Origin: Roridomyces roridus
Taxonomy: Eukaryota > Basidiomycota > Agaricomycetes > Agaricales > Mycenaceae
DNA length: 64,000 nucleotides
Direction: 5' to 3'
Assembly: GCA_029378245.1 (NCBI GenBank)
Contig: JARKIF010000037.1
Coordinates: forward strand, 310,001 to 374,000
Under the pieces are notes generated by a model. That model worked only from the letters and a program-made list of their open reading frames with translations, was not told the origin of the DNA and searched no databases. Made by a program: the position numbers and the translations under genes. Position 1 is the first letter of the stretch. The number at the start of each line of letters is the position of its first letter. This document shows, one piece after another, positions 1-11,762 of this stretch.

Positions 1-1020
1 GAATCCCCCCGCGCTCAAACGCCGTTGCCACTTTCGTGCCCCGCGCACGACGGAGCTGCGAAGTCGATCCACGGGCCTCCCAAATGTCTTCCCTCCCGAT
101 GCTTGCCTCGGCGTTGAGGTGGTCTGTGTCCGAGGTTGGGTGAGTACGGCTGGGGATGGGGAGGAGTAGGAGTAGTAATTCGGCATCCTGGGGGGCAGAG
201 TGGAGTCAGTGTGGGTTAGTACTACACCTTCTTTTAAGTGCCTCCCTTTGCGTGCGAGACAGCCGACTTAGAACCGCGTCTACCGCCCGGGGACCGAGCT
301 GAAATGGGTTAGACCGCCAGCGGGATCGTTACCGATTCCTCACTAGACTTTGTCCTCTACGAATGGACCGGTAAGGATCCCCCGCAAAGCTGTGAATATG
401 AAGCAATTTGAGAGCATGCGAGCGCGAGCGGCCGCTCATTGTTTCAATTGTTTCTTGGCTGGTATACATGCGCCCTCGAACTACATCAGTGCTAGTGAAG
501 GGTAATTATAATGGACGCTCACCAAGATTATCTTACACAGTTACGTGGCGTTCCGTCCGAGGTAGCTGGACCGGATCACTCAATGGAGCGCTCCATGGGC
601 GTCGCAGGTGCCAGACACAAGCTCCAAAGAATTGCGATGCAAGTTTAGGCATTTGTATGTCGCCACAAAGTCTGGGACTCGCAAGAGGTCTTTGTCACAA
701 GATAAAGATATCGATATATACAGCGTCCGTTGCGGCTAGCAGGAGCCGGATACTAGTAGCTCCTGAGCAGAAAGTGTGGTGGGAATTGGTGGGAGTTGAC
801 AGATGTGGCGACGCGCGAATGACCGTGCGGCAAGATGGGGCGTCGCGAGTCTGATGACATACCATGGAGAGTCTTTGTGCAGAGGAGCTCGACATGGAGG
901 GACTCGGAGGCAAGGCAGCGCCGAGAAGCACTGGGCCCTAGGCAGTAGCCACCGTCCAGCAGGATATCGTCCGACGAGATGGAAATTCGGGACAAGTCGG
1001 AGCCACGTGTCACACGATAC
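1..1020 (+). repeat. Dispersed repeat family LR, copy 1 (cut by window start)
   Basis: Matches in order to 2225-3262 and 20645-21520: a shared block around 30-70 (the gccgttgccactttcg stretch and the following cgcacgacggag), another around 410-660, and a shared end near 985-1005 (attcgggacaagtcgga). Only stop-broken short frames occur. No coding capacity or terminal repeats are recognised. It is probably a non-autonomous or decayed transposable element. Confidence 0.7.
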
Positions 1021-1699
1021 ATCACATCACCAGGTCCAGATCATGCCTGCCCGGCGCTTTCAGAATGAGGCGTATACTTATAGTACTAATTTGTTGGCTC
1101 ACTCAGCCAACGGGGAACAATATACTTACTCATTGCCAGCGACCCGCCAGATTTCCGGCTCATGCGCGTGAGATCTGCATTGGATCGGGCACGCCGCGGC
1201 AAGTGATAGGTATGTTGATTGGATTCCCGGGTGAGCAGTCGCAGAATACTCGCCGGTGGCTACACTTGAGATGAGATTCAGCCGGTGAGACTCCGTCGCT
1301 CACGGGAATGCCCATACGAGTAACGATTGACTATTTATACTGAGTACCACCGAGACGTGCCGCCAGCCCTTACATTGATATGAACCATCAACCGATGATC
1401 CGTCATCTGGAGCCTCTCGAACAACAAACTGGTCGGAAAATCTGCGACAACCGATGTTTACGTTCCCGACCAGGGTCTTTCGGTGAGCGGCTTTGCCTAG
1501 CCGTTGGAAGTTGCCAGTGTGCAGACGAGGAGTTCGTCGGATGACAAGCTTCTGAGTTTGATTTTCATAATATTCGGGTCACCTTAACTAAACACCTACA
1601 GCTCCAACTGCGATCCCATCCTTAACCTCCCGCACAAGCAGTGCCACCCCCCTTGAGCCTACTAACACTCGAAGAACGAACAACTCGAAATATCCGCCT
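1021..1699. other. Intergenic debris with a faint 3'-end gene relic
   Basis: No gene is seen. Around 1600-1700 the sequence resembles 3940-4020 and the 3' end of the large minus-strand gene (a run reading cccatccttaac followed by C-rich sequence), so it looks like the most decayed of several tandem copies of that 3' end. Around 1390-1560 it resembles the spacer at 3400-3760 (shared gtcggatga words). Confidence 0.4.
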
Positions 1700-3262
1700 A
1701 GCCTCAAACATCCCAATGGCACCACCTGGAAGCGACGATCCTCTACCGAACATTAGAGGCTGTTTCAGCTTATGAGCCTTGAATGGGATTCGGATAATAA
1801 CTCACAATAGCAGTGAGGATGAACTTGCAAAATCATAGGCGACGGGAAAGGATAGAGGCTGATCGAAGCGAGGATCCGCTGCCAATGCAGCTCAAAGTCA
1901 GAAAAAAAGAATCAATTGATTCGGAACTGGTGCACGCACGAGGAGGAATTTCGCAAATTTGCGCGTGCGGCGCCATCTCTTGGATCGTGGGGGGCGGAAG
2001 AAACCCGATTCAGTGCGCCGCAAGGTCCGTTGAGTGCTGTCAGTCTTGTGGATGCGCGGCCCTGGCATGTTGGGCTTGCTGCTCGATGCAGCAACGTCGG
2101 ACGGCACAGACGGAGTCGTACTACTGGGCTTGTCGTGATCCCAAGGTAGAAGAGGCATGAACTCCCCAGGTGAGGTCTGTTCTGCCTCGACAATGCGCTC
2201 GTAGAACACCGATCCAGATTCGTGTCCTTTGGCGCCCCCACGCCGCTGCCACTTTCGCGCCCCGCGCACGACGGAGTTGCGAAGTCGCTCTACCGGTCGC
2301 CCGAATGTCTTGCCTCCCGATGCTGCGTATCTCGGCGCTGCGGTGGTTGGCGTCCGACGTTGGGTGAGGACTGCCGGGGACGGTGCGTAGGAGTAGAAGG
2401 GCGGCATCCTGGGGCAGGCGGAGTCAGTGCTGCGCTACGCAGTGGGAGGTAGTGGCGCACCCCTTCTTTTTTAAGTACCTTCTTTGAGAGACAGCCGACT
2501 AGAAGCACGTCGACCGCCGAGGACCGAGCTGAAATGGGTTGGATGGATAGCTGGATCGTTATGGATAGCACGTACTTCTCTAGTTCGTACACATGGGCTG
2601 ATAGCGATACCAAGGTAGTGCTTGTAAGGGCGAGCGGCCGTTCATTGCTTCAAGGCTTGGACTGGGTGGCGTACGTCTTCAAACGCCTAGTCACTGGGAA
2701 GGGTAATTGACGCCCACTCATTAATATCTTTCGTACCTACGTGACGTTCCAAGCTCGCTCCGAGGTCATCTGCTCAGCACTTGTCCGCGCTGTATGGAAA
2801 TACGATGCGTTCGACGGGAACGATTTAATCAGCGAGCAGACGGCACAACAGGGCAAGTTGCAAGCTCCGAGGTGCGATGTAGTTTAGGTACAGAGCCAGC
2901 ACGTGCAGATAATGGCATTAAAGTCTCGGGGACACCAAAGGAAGGTGTTTGTCGCAAGGACGCCCGTCGTCGTTGAGGACAGCCTAGATTCGTTCCATCC
3001 GCAGAGAATGCCAAGGACGATACACAGATTCGGGAAGGAGCTTGACTTGAGCCTGAAGCGAGGTGGGAGCGTCTTGGGGGCGTCGCGAGTCCGATGGCAG
3101 GCCACTAGTGCTGCTAGCTGGCGAATGTGTTTCTGCATTGGAGCTTGCCATGGAAGCGGAAAAGGAAGAGCCGAGAGAGCAGACCGGGGGGCCAGCACCA
3201 AGCGCACATCTGGAGAGGGAGCTGGAAGTTCGGGACAAGTCGGAGGCCACGTGCATCAGCCG
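1700..3262 (+). repeat. Dispersed repeat family LR, copy 2 (most complete)
   Basis: The block at 1960-2110 recurs at 4200-4330 and 20430-20560. The block at 2225-2560 recurs at 1-330 and 20645-20960. The right end (ttcgggacaagtcgga, 3230-3245) recurs in copies 1 and 4. The left end is shared with copies 3 and 4 (words such as tttcagctta near 1765). All copies lie in the same orientation. No intact ORF, TIR or LTR is evident, so the class is unassigned. Confidence 0.7.
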
Positions 3263-3779
3263 GTAATTACAAATACGCAAAAAAGGCTTCTCAAGGAAAA
3301 TACGCTCCCGGGAGGATTCGAACCAATCACTTTCTTGGGGTCAAAGGGGCGGCAGTTGTAAACTTGGACATTGGGAGTGGCCTGAAGGATCCTAAGATCC
3401 CCCACAGAGTGGTTGAAATTTATCGTTGAGCGGACAGCGCTTCGTCGGATGACACACTGGCGCTCTCTGAGTAAACGGATTCTCAATCCAACGGAGCACG
3501 TACAACGCGGCAGGTGGAACTTCTTGTCGGCGAAAAATTTTCCGTGAAAAATTGCGCCTCACAGATACGTTCTCAGGAGGATTCGAACCAACCAGCGAGC
3601 TATCGGAAGCGATGAGATGCGAAAGGGACGACATTGAGCTGTCTGTTTCGAACGCCCCGTCCTACACAGTGGTTGGAAGTCGGTAGTGAGCAGAAAATGA
3701 CCCTGCGTCGGATGAGACTTCCGACACCACTCCGAATAAACGACTGGATTTGGGATTGACTTGCCCAAATAAACTAGTT
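3263..3779. other. Spacer with repeated tRNA-T-arm-like words
   Basis: No gene is seen. Two near-copies of a roughly 280-bp unit each carry the word gaggattcgaacca (near 3310 and 3580), a Pol III B-box/T-arm-like sequence on the minus strand, and a gtcggatga word (near 3440 and 3700). A related word occurs at 4595. The stems do not pair into a tRNA, so I treat these as SINE-like remnants rather than tRNA genes. Confidence 0.4.
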
Positions 3780-4010
3780 ACCTACCTCCCGACTCCGACC
3801 CCATCCTTACCTTCTCCACCGCCCTCGCCGCAACAAAACCGTGCCTATGCTGCACAGCCAACACCCTGCGCTCTTCATACCCTCCTAACCATGACCAAGC
3901 TCGCTCTTCTCAGCCTCCACGAACTCCCTCTAGGACCTTGAAGAGGAAAAAATACATCTCCGCCCACCACCATTCGAGCTTACGCTGCCTCCCACCAACT
4001 AACTACAAGG
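3780..4010 (-). pseudogene. Decayed copy of the 3' end of the adjacent large gene
   Basis: On the plus strand this aligns by eye to 4705-4925, which encodes the last ~70 codons of the large minus-strand gene. Shared words include ctccgaccccatcctta and acagccaacaccct, in the same order. Frame and stop codon are not conserved. The flank just beyond the stop (aataaacgac...gatttggga) is also shared between 3735-3760 and 4645-4665. I infer a tandem segmental duplication of the gene's 3' end later interleaved with LR repeats. Confidence 0.55.
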
Positions 4011-4014
4011 CTCA

Positions 4015-4440
4015 AACATCCAATGACTAGTTCCGTTGGTGTAAGCGACGACCCCAAACAACATGGACAGTTTCAGCTAGTGACTAGTATGATGTATGAA
4101 TATTATGGTTGGAAAGGCGGGGAAGACGACGAGTTGAAGCGAGGATCGACCGTAATCTACGAAGTCAGAAACCAAACCACAATAAGAATCTATGCGAGGA
4201 AGAATTCCCAAACTTGCGTGTGCGGCACCATCTCTTGGACTGCGGCGGGCGCAAGAAGCCCGATTCGATGCATCGTAAGGTGGGTTGGGTGCCATCAGTC
4301 TTGTGGATGCGAGGCGACGGAGGAGGCATGCTGGAATTCACTGGGCGAAGCGACATCCCAAGGCACAGACGGCGTCGTACTACTGGGTTAGCAGCGGGAT
4401 GCACTCCCCGGGCGAGGTGTGTTCACCCTCCTGTTCCTTA
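4015..4440 (+). repeat. Dispersed repeat family LR, copy 3 (truncated)
   Basis: The block 4200-4330 matches 1960-2110 and 20430-20560 (shared word cttgcgtgtgcgg-like and a gggcg-aga-gcccgatt stretch). It starts, like copy 2, just after a word reading ctcaaacatcc. The right half is missing. Confidence 0.6.
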
Positions 4441-4673
4441 TCTTTAGCTTCTCCAACCCGCACCCTAACAACAGCCACCCCATCCCCGCACTTTCAGAAA
4501 TAAAAACGGGCGGAATTGGTTGAGTGGCAAGGTCACGGACGGTGGCTCAAAAAAGAGTGGACAATTCAGCGACGCAGTCCTATCTTCTTGAAGGAATCGA
4601 ACCAACGACAGTGGAAGTTAAGAAGGACAGGCTTTCGCCCTCCAAATAAACGACGAGATTTGGGATACATTTT
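4441..4673. other. Second partial 3'-end relic and 3' flank of the large gene
   Basis: 4445-4500 again resembles the C-terminal coding region (gcttctccaa followed by caccctaacaacagcc). 4590-4610 holds an isolated gaatcgaacca word. No gene is seen here. Confidence 0.35.
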
Positions 4674-7600
4674 TCAGAAGCCGCTCAACTTGACTTGACT
4701 GCCCACCCCCAACTCCGACCCCATCCTTAGGTTCTCCAAAGCCCTCACCCTAACAACAGCCTCCGCATCTCGCACAGCCAACACCCTCAACACCCTCAAC
4801 TCCTCATACACCCCAACCAACCTCTCCCTCCCCTCCGCCTCCAAAGGCTGCTTATATGACCCGGAAGAGGGAGAAAAAAAGTAAGTCTCCCCCCACCACC
4901 TCAACAACTCCACGCCCTCAAGTTTACTCTGCGTTGAGCCAACGCTCGAAACGACCTCCCCAGGAACCTCCACGAGCAGCTTCTGCGCAAATGAGAGCCC
5001 CAGCTCTAGCGGCGGCGCCCACTTCGTCGACATCTCGGGAGTTAAAACCTCCTCCCGGAGACAATCAAACAGTTGAGTTGCATACGAATTCAAAGCAATA
5101 TCGCCCAACACGCGTCGTATGCAAGAGAGGAAAAGGTTCGGATTCGCGAGGATGAGTTTTGGTGTGGTTTTGTAGGTGTCCAAGATGACGATGAGGGCGA
5201 CGTTGGGAGAGTACGTGGGCCCAGGCGTGGTATCCAAATCGCGAATCAACGAAGCTGCATTCCGCGCCTTCCACTCGTCGTAAAGACCCTGAATCTGAGC
5301 CACGGTAGCCTTGTTCTTCCGATTTTCGATATCCACACCACTGGGATCACCGCACGGAAACGACAACCCCGATTCCACAGCGGAGGGGATATCGAGAAGC
5401 TGATTTAGAGTGAGTGCGGAGACCCTCCCCTCATAGATAGCCTCGAGATAAAACGCAGCTGGGAACGAACATTCTGATCCCATCCCCGCACTGGCATGCT
5501 TGATCAAAAGCCCCACAACCTCCCTCGCTTGTTCCATCGACTCCGCATGCCCTACTCGCGCACGGGCGAGTACATCGTGTACGATCTTCACAGCGTAATC
5601 CGGTTCCAGTGTGAAGAAGCGGGAGGAATAGTCTTTGAAAATCCGGGCGAGGAGGTCCCTTTCTTCCTCCCGTGGCCAACGCGCGAGGAGCGGCGAGATG
5701 AGGATTTCAAACGCCTCGCTCGAGCTCAATTTTGACTCTCTAGCCAACGAGTCGTTGAGGGCTTTGCGGATGAGAGATTCCAGTTCCTTGTGATGTTGCG
5801 CGTAAAAGGCCGGTTCGTTGGTCCCGAGGTGAGTATGGAAGCGGGCCAGTTGACTCGCGTAGGTGGGAGTACAGCTATACGTTTTCTCGAGCGTCTTGAA
5901 TTGCATCGAGTTGGCCCACGGCGCGTCTGCTACGTCATGCTCCCCAGCCATGATCTCGCCACGCAGTACGGACAGGGATGCTGCAGGAATAACACCGAGG
6001 AGAGTCGTCAACTTCGCCAGTGCTTCATCTTGGGAGGTATGGCACCCGTCCGAGAGCTTGATGATCTCCGCAAGAAGCACGCGAGCCTCGGGTAGGATGT
6101 CCTCGCCCGAACCACCCCTTGCCTCACGCGCCACACGCTGATACAGACTGAACCTCCGCCGATAGAACGTAGTGGCGAAGAAATCCTGGACACCATGCGT
6201 AAGGAGTGGTCCGAGCAGCTCCATCGTCTCGTGCGGCACCCTGGAATATAGTGCCTCGATATTGTGGAACAAGAAATTATCAGCGAGGTGCAGCGCGTGA
6301 AGTTGTTTGATCGCACGATGGCCTTGGGGCGTCGGGTCCTGCTGGAGGGACGCTACTCGGGCAGCGAGGAAATCGATCACCTCGATGAGGAATTTCCACG
6401 CGTCGGAATGGTGGGCGACACAATGGCCGATGCACTCGACCAAGTAGACGAATAATTGTTCTTCTGGCCGAGCAGGGAAGCGGTCCTCGGGTTTGTAGTC
6501 CTCCAATGCGGCATCCACGAGTTCCAGAGCGTCTCTCTTTGCCCGTTCAGCAAATGACAACGCATTGCCGGACTCCAAGAAGGACTGGAAACAAGCGAGG
6601 TACGCTGCGAGGCGGATGTTAGGTACACGGGCTGCCAATCCAGACGATTTCTTCTTGTCGTCCTTCATTGCCCCAGCGAGATTCGTATTGAGGCGAATCT
6701 GCGTGAGCGGCCACAGTACAGTCTCGGCGTAGCGTTCGCATTGTGAGGTTGGGATGGCGATGGTGCCGAGAGCGGTGAGGACGGGAGACCGGGGGAACCA
6801 TGTGCGTAAGACATCGTCTTGGATTCGGGAGGTCACTTTGGGGACCACGGCGAGCAAGACGAAGAGAGTGCTGCAAGACTATAAGCTTCCTCGATTTTTG
6901 TTTCGCAAAAAAAAACTCACTCATCGGCCTGGAGGGTGTTCATCTCAGCGACGGCTTTGTCGATGATATCCCACGCAAGATCTTGCTGAGGCGATCCAAG
7001 TGATGGGAGAATGGACCGCAGCAGTGCAATGCGGACTAGTCATTGTGTCACTTTATCCCAACACGACGCAAAAAAGAAATGCACTCACCATCCTGATGCA
7101 AACCCGGCCTCTCCCAAAGCCGTCTCACCATATCCTGCATCTCAGGGAAAGCGAGGTACGCACTGACAATCCTCACAAGCTCCTTGAACACCCCAACTCT
7201 CAACGGCCCCTCCATCACCTTCTCCAAAATTCGCGGCACGTTCCCCAGCGGCACGTGCTCCAACGCTCGTTTGAGCGAATACACCGCCGTCCTCGCCAGT
7301 TCACCACCGAGGACATCAGGCGCGAGCAAGAGCGGAATCCCCACCGCAGGTTCGTCCAAATTGGGTAAGAACATGAGTATGGTTTCTGTAATCCGTGGGT
7401 TGAGGTCCATGAGCGCAGTAAGCTCGTGAATCGTCGTCGTAGGCAGCTTGACATATTGCTCCGTTGAACGTACACGCTCGTAGAGAGGGTATTCATCCGA
7501 CCGGATGACGTTGAGGAACATTTGCGCGAAAACCCCACATTGATGAGGGGTGAATCGCGGAGCGGTGCGAAAGTCCCATCGAGCCGGCTGGTTCTCGTCG

Positions 7601-10600
7601 CCTTCCGTCCAATCCACTGGCCGCAGATTAAACACCCCATGCTTTCCCGTCGTGATGAATCGATCGTAGAGAAGGTCTTGTCGGGAATCCATGATATGCT
7701 GCGAGACGAAGGGGATGTAAACCGCCGTATCGTGCATGGCGACCAACCTCTCGACGAGGAAATCCACCTTGGCCGTCCGTACGCGCCTCTTGGCTTCCAA
7801 AGAAGCCTCGTAGTAGCAAAGATCCGCCTCCACGCGCCCGAAATTCGATTCGAGACGCAGCTCGCGGAATTCGGTCCACCACGGCAATTCCCTCTTGCCC
7901 AACTTCCGGCGATACAGGCGGCTCAGCTGGAGCACAAACTGCATCGCGTCCTTCAGCGGGCCTTGACTCCAACCCGCCGGCACGTCCCCCGACCCCCGCG
8001 CCGCTCTCAACAAAGAGAGCTGAAAATCCAAATACCCTTGCATCCTCGACACCCTCTCCCACCTACGCCCAAACAACCCAACATGGTCTCAATGAAGGAA
8101 CCATACGTCGGATGCCCCTCGTCAAACACCTCAGGCTCAAACACCCGCCGATGCTCTGCATACAGGAACTCGACGTACGCAGCCTCATCTCCAAGTCGGA
8201 TGCGATAGAACCCAGAATCCACGTTGGCGTTGAGTGAAGAGGTGAAGGTGCGGTATTCCTCCTCGTCGGAATCGTCCCGGATATCTAGACCGCGCTGCGC
8301 TGTTGCACGGGTTACGAATTGATTTTTCGCTTTGGAGAGGCCGTGTTCGTGGACGCAGCGTGCCCATTGGATTCGGAGTCCCATTTGGAAGAAGACGCCA
8401 GAACGGTCGGGGACGAAGATGGCTAGACAGTGGTTGGCGATAGCGAGGATGTGGGCCGACGTAGCTGGCAGCTGCAAAAAAGGAACTTAGAATCAGCCAC
8501 AAATTTCAAGAGAGAGAGAAAGAGAATTACGCACACCCGAGACACCCTCATTAACCTGCCTCTCCCACTCCATATACACCTCGGCAATCTCCCTCCCCTC
8601 CTCCTCCGTCGCCTTCCTCATCAACCCCACAACCTCCCCAACATCAAAAAGCCCACAAACTCGCTCCGAATCCGGAGGAATCTCATTTTTACTCCGCCGC
8701 ACGAGGAACTTCATCGTGTCAGCAAAGACCCTGACACTCCCCGCAGCCATCGTAGCATGCATGAGCGCCCTGTACACAACAAACCTGTCCTCAAACAGAC
8801 GTGTATAGGTCATTTTCTCCAACGCAGCACGCGTATTGGGGTGTGTGATATCGCAGAGAGCATACAAATCCAGGATGATGGAATCCGTCCCGTCTGCAGC
8901 GAGCGCTGCTTGGACTATGTGATGCCGAGCTGCAGGGGAGGGTGAGAAGGCTTTCATTGCGCTGAGGGCGATGCTCCGGGAATCCAAGTGAGTAAGTTGG
9001 CCGATCAAGTAAGTGGGGTCGGCGATTCGCGCCCAGAGCTCGTCTTTCTGCGCGCGAGAGAGGTATTGTAAAGCGGATCGAGTGTAAAATGGGATGTATT
9101 CCCTCGGTGGCCAGAGGGTTAGCGCGATTTGAAACATCTCTGTACCCAGTGAGTAAGGTGCAGATTAATCAAGAGACGATGGACCTCACCGTCGTGGGTC
9201 CCGGCGGGAATATTGGAATAAAGGTGCGTCTTGGTGCTGGGCGTCAAGGCATTCAGAAAGTCAATTGCGATACCCTGCAACAGCCCGGAAGAAATGCTCT
9301 TCGTGGCAAACACACCCCGCGCGGAATCAAAGACCACCTACAGCGTTGAATATTTTGAGCATACAAACGAAAACGAGGCTCACCTGGACTAGAGAATGAT
9401 GGTGATCCAACGTTTGTAGAACGTTCGTGAGGAATATCCCCCAGAGCTTCGTCACCATCTCCTCGTCCGACTCCTCGCTCTTCGCGAGCGACGCAGACAA
9501 TTCCTTCATCGCGCGCTCAATAATATCCTTGGCACCACCCTCAAGCGCAGCCTGCGCCCTTCGCTTGCCAGCATCATCAATCGACGTGGTCTTCGTCACG
9601 CGCTCGTACAGCAGTGCAATAGCATTCTGCACGAACGCCACAATATTCTCCCGCTCCTTCTCAGCCTCACATCCCTCGATAAGCGCAAGAGCCTTGATCG
9701 CAATCGAGTGTACGACCTGCCACCGACACTGGTATAACACGCCAAGCTTCGTGAGGGCCCCGGATTTGAGTAACGCGCCATCGTGTGATTGGACTAGGTC
9801 TGCGAGGAAGGGTTCGAGGTGTGTGCGCTGCGTCGGCAGGTCGAGGGCGTGCCAGAACACCCTGTAGTATTTCCCGCAGCCAAGGTCCTCGGGGAGAGAG
9901 ACGTGGTGTTTCCCGTTGGCGTCGACCCAGCGGCAGAGTTTATTGATCAGTGCGAGTGTACGGGGGAGGTCGGATTTAAGGAAGGAGAGGAGTCTTTTGT
10001 TTAGAACGCGAGGCAAAGCGTAGGTGGATTTGAGACCTGATCGTATGGGTGGGTACGTCTCGAGGAGGTGGAAGAGCGTTTCAACGAGATCGAGGGGTGA
10101 ATCCGGGCTGATGTATCGAGGGTCGCGGAGATGAAGATGCGGCCAAACGTTGCCGAGTCTGATACATGAATCAGCGCCAGGAATGAATGATGTTAGAAAG
10201 ATCGGTCCACGTACGTCGTCTTATTCCAAGCCTCCTCCCGTCGATGTTCGGGACAGCTAGCCAGAGTGCGCTCGAGCACAATTATCTCGGGCTCCACCAC
10301 CATTGCAGGTTCACGCGGGACGCCAAGGCTAGCGAGGAGGTCCCGTCGATCGGCAGCACGAAAACTCTCCTTGAGCGCCATTTGCACGGCAGGCACACAG
10401 CGGTGGTAGACTCCCCGGAGCTGTTCGTCCGAGGCAAGCTGAATGCACGCAGTGATGATTCGGTTCTTGCCCGCATTGGATGGGTGGAGCAGGGCGTCGA
10501 GCAGCATCGGGAGGGCGGGCTTGCCGAGGACGGTAGCCATGGTGATGGCTAGTGAGCCCCAGTGAAAAGTCGATGGGATCGTTTGCGTCGAAATGCGTGA

Positions 10601-11762
10601 TTTCGTGTCATTACCGAGGTTTGCGCAATCAAACACATTTGAGACACAGACTCTCTAAATATGACAGTCAGAAACAAGATCGTTTGCGTATCAAATGGGA
10701 TGATTTGTGCCAGTGTGTATTTCATCCCATTCCAACCCATTCCATGTCCTTGGCAGCAACCGTCAATCTATCAATTCAGTGCCCAAAAGTGTTCAAAAGG
10801 GTTGGTTTGGGACCTTTCCCATGGGCAGAAAAAAGTGTTTCTGGCGCCCCCGTGGCTTGCTTTCCCTTGTCCATCCTGTTATTGCCCAGTTACTTACCTA
10901 CATTGCCTTTCTAAAGGACCTTTCGTTACATTACAGTACAGTGACTTGTCTTTGACCTACAATGCTTTTCTCATACTTAGGACTTGCACATGTACAGAAT
11001 CAAACGGGAATCGAACGGACGAGCTTACGCGCGGGAAGGAAATAAAGGAAACCACGGTTACCACTAGACTAACATAACACTCCAAGGCTGTCTGCATGTC
11101 ACTCTTCGACACTCCAATGATCTATCTACCCTGGCTACCAATTTGCCTTTCTTTCCTCTCTACCACCGAGGACTCGGATGAAGCAGCACTGTATGATGCT
11201 CAGAACATTTGGTGGGTACTACTGTGCATCAGATTACTCGGGGGTGGGGAGAGAACACGACCATACCACTCCCAATTGTGCACTATGGTCCATACAGGAA
11301 TTCAGGCAATAGAGGGACGGTCCATTGTCGTGGAAGGATGACCATAAAATTGTGAAGGCACCACATGGGACGAAGGGATGAAATGAGTTTGATTGGGATG
11401 ATCTAGATGGACGTGTGACAGCCATGCACAATTCCACTCAAATCATCTCAAACCAACACTCACGCGGCCAAGCAGCACTATTCCATCCAATTTCGACGCG
11501 AACGATCCCATCGACTTTTCACTGGGAGTGAGCGCTGGGAGAAGGATTTAGATGCAGTCGTCTGCGGGAATTGCTGGAGATCGATGGAAGTCGCAGCAGT
11601 TGCATCGTCCCGGAATGTGGGAAGAGGCGTCGTCGCAAGCAGTTCCTGGATGAGTGTCGCAAATCCGGGGTCTTTCTTGAGTGCGAGCTTTGCGGCGAAA
11701 GCATGGCGCTGAGAGTAGGACAGACCACTCACTTTGGCCATGAATTCGTCCTTGGACAACAT
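4674..11762 (-). CDS. Very large helical-repeat protein, interrupted by a TIR element
   Basis: I model exons 11762-11527 + 10550-10215 (one exon split by the 10558-11526 insertion), 10158-9384, 9337-9190, 9139-8535, 8471-8107, 8062-7089, 7035-6921 and 6870-4674. With the element and one TSD copy removed the sum is 5751 nt, exactly 1917 codons (1916 aa), and every splice junction keeps frame. The ATG at 11762 opens MLSKDEFMAKVSGLSYSQ. No family is recognised. The protein is Leu/Ala-rich with repeated amphipathic helices throughout, no signal peptide and no obvious transmembrane segment, which suggests a HEAT/ARM-like solenoid scaffold (inference). One intron (8063-8106) is only 44 nt; without it the frame breaks there. 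As it stands the gene is split: from the ATG the frame runs into the element and stops within it. The rest of the frame is intact, so the break looks recent, or the allele was functional until the insertion. Confidence 0.75.
10558..11526. mobile_element. 969-bp non-autonomous TIR element in a coding exon
   Basis: Both ends carry the same 37-bp inverted repeat with one mismatch, beginning CCCAGTGAAAAGTCGATGGG (10558-10594; reverse complement at 11490-11526). The 7-bp sequence AGTGAGC flanks it directly on both sides (10551-10557 and 11527-11533), a perfect target-site duplication; 8 bp fits with one mismatch. No transposase-sized ORF is present. The interior has a degenerate tRNA-like stretch near 10995-11076. 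A 7-8-bp TSD would suit hAT-like mobilisation, but the superfamily is not certain. It disrupts the large helical-repeat gene precisely at a Ser-Leu codon pair. Confidence 0.9.

Noticed and set aside
3300..3330. tRNA gene suggested by the ggattcgaacca word
   Set aside because: Flanking bases do not form a T stem or acceptor stem, and the same word recurs in non-tRNA contexts at 3575 and 4595.
7522..8208. 228-aa plus-strand frame
   Set aside because: It lies antisense to exons of the large helical-repeat gene and is a frame shadow.
10995..11076. Minus-strand tRNA-like sequence (TAGTCTAGTGGTAA box and GTTCGATTCCCG box) inside the 969-bp element
   Set aside because: The T stem and acceptor stem do not pair and no anticodon loop with a purine after the anticodon can be drawn. 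At most a decayed tRNA or SINE remnant.
10661..11077. 138-aa plus-strand frame within the 969-bp element
   Set aside because: No transposase motif, Cys/Ser-rich random-looking composition.
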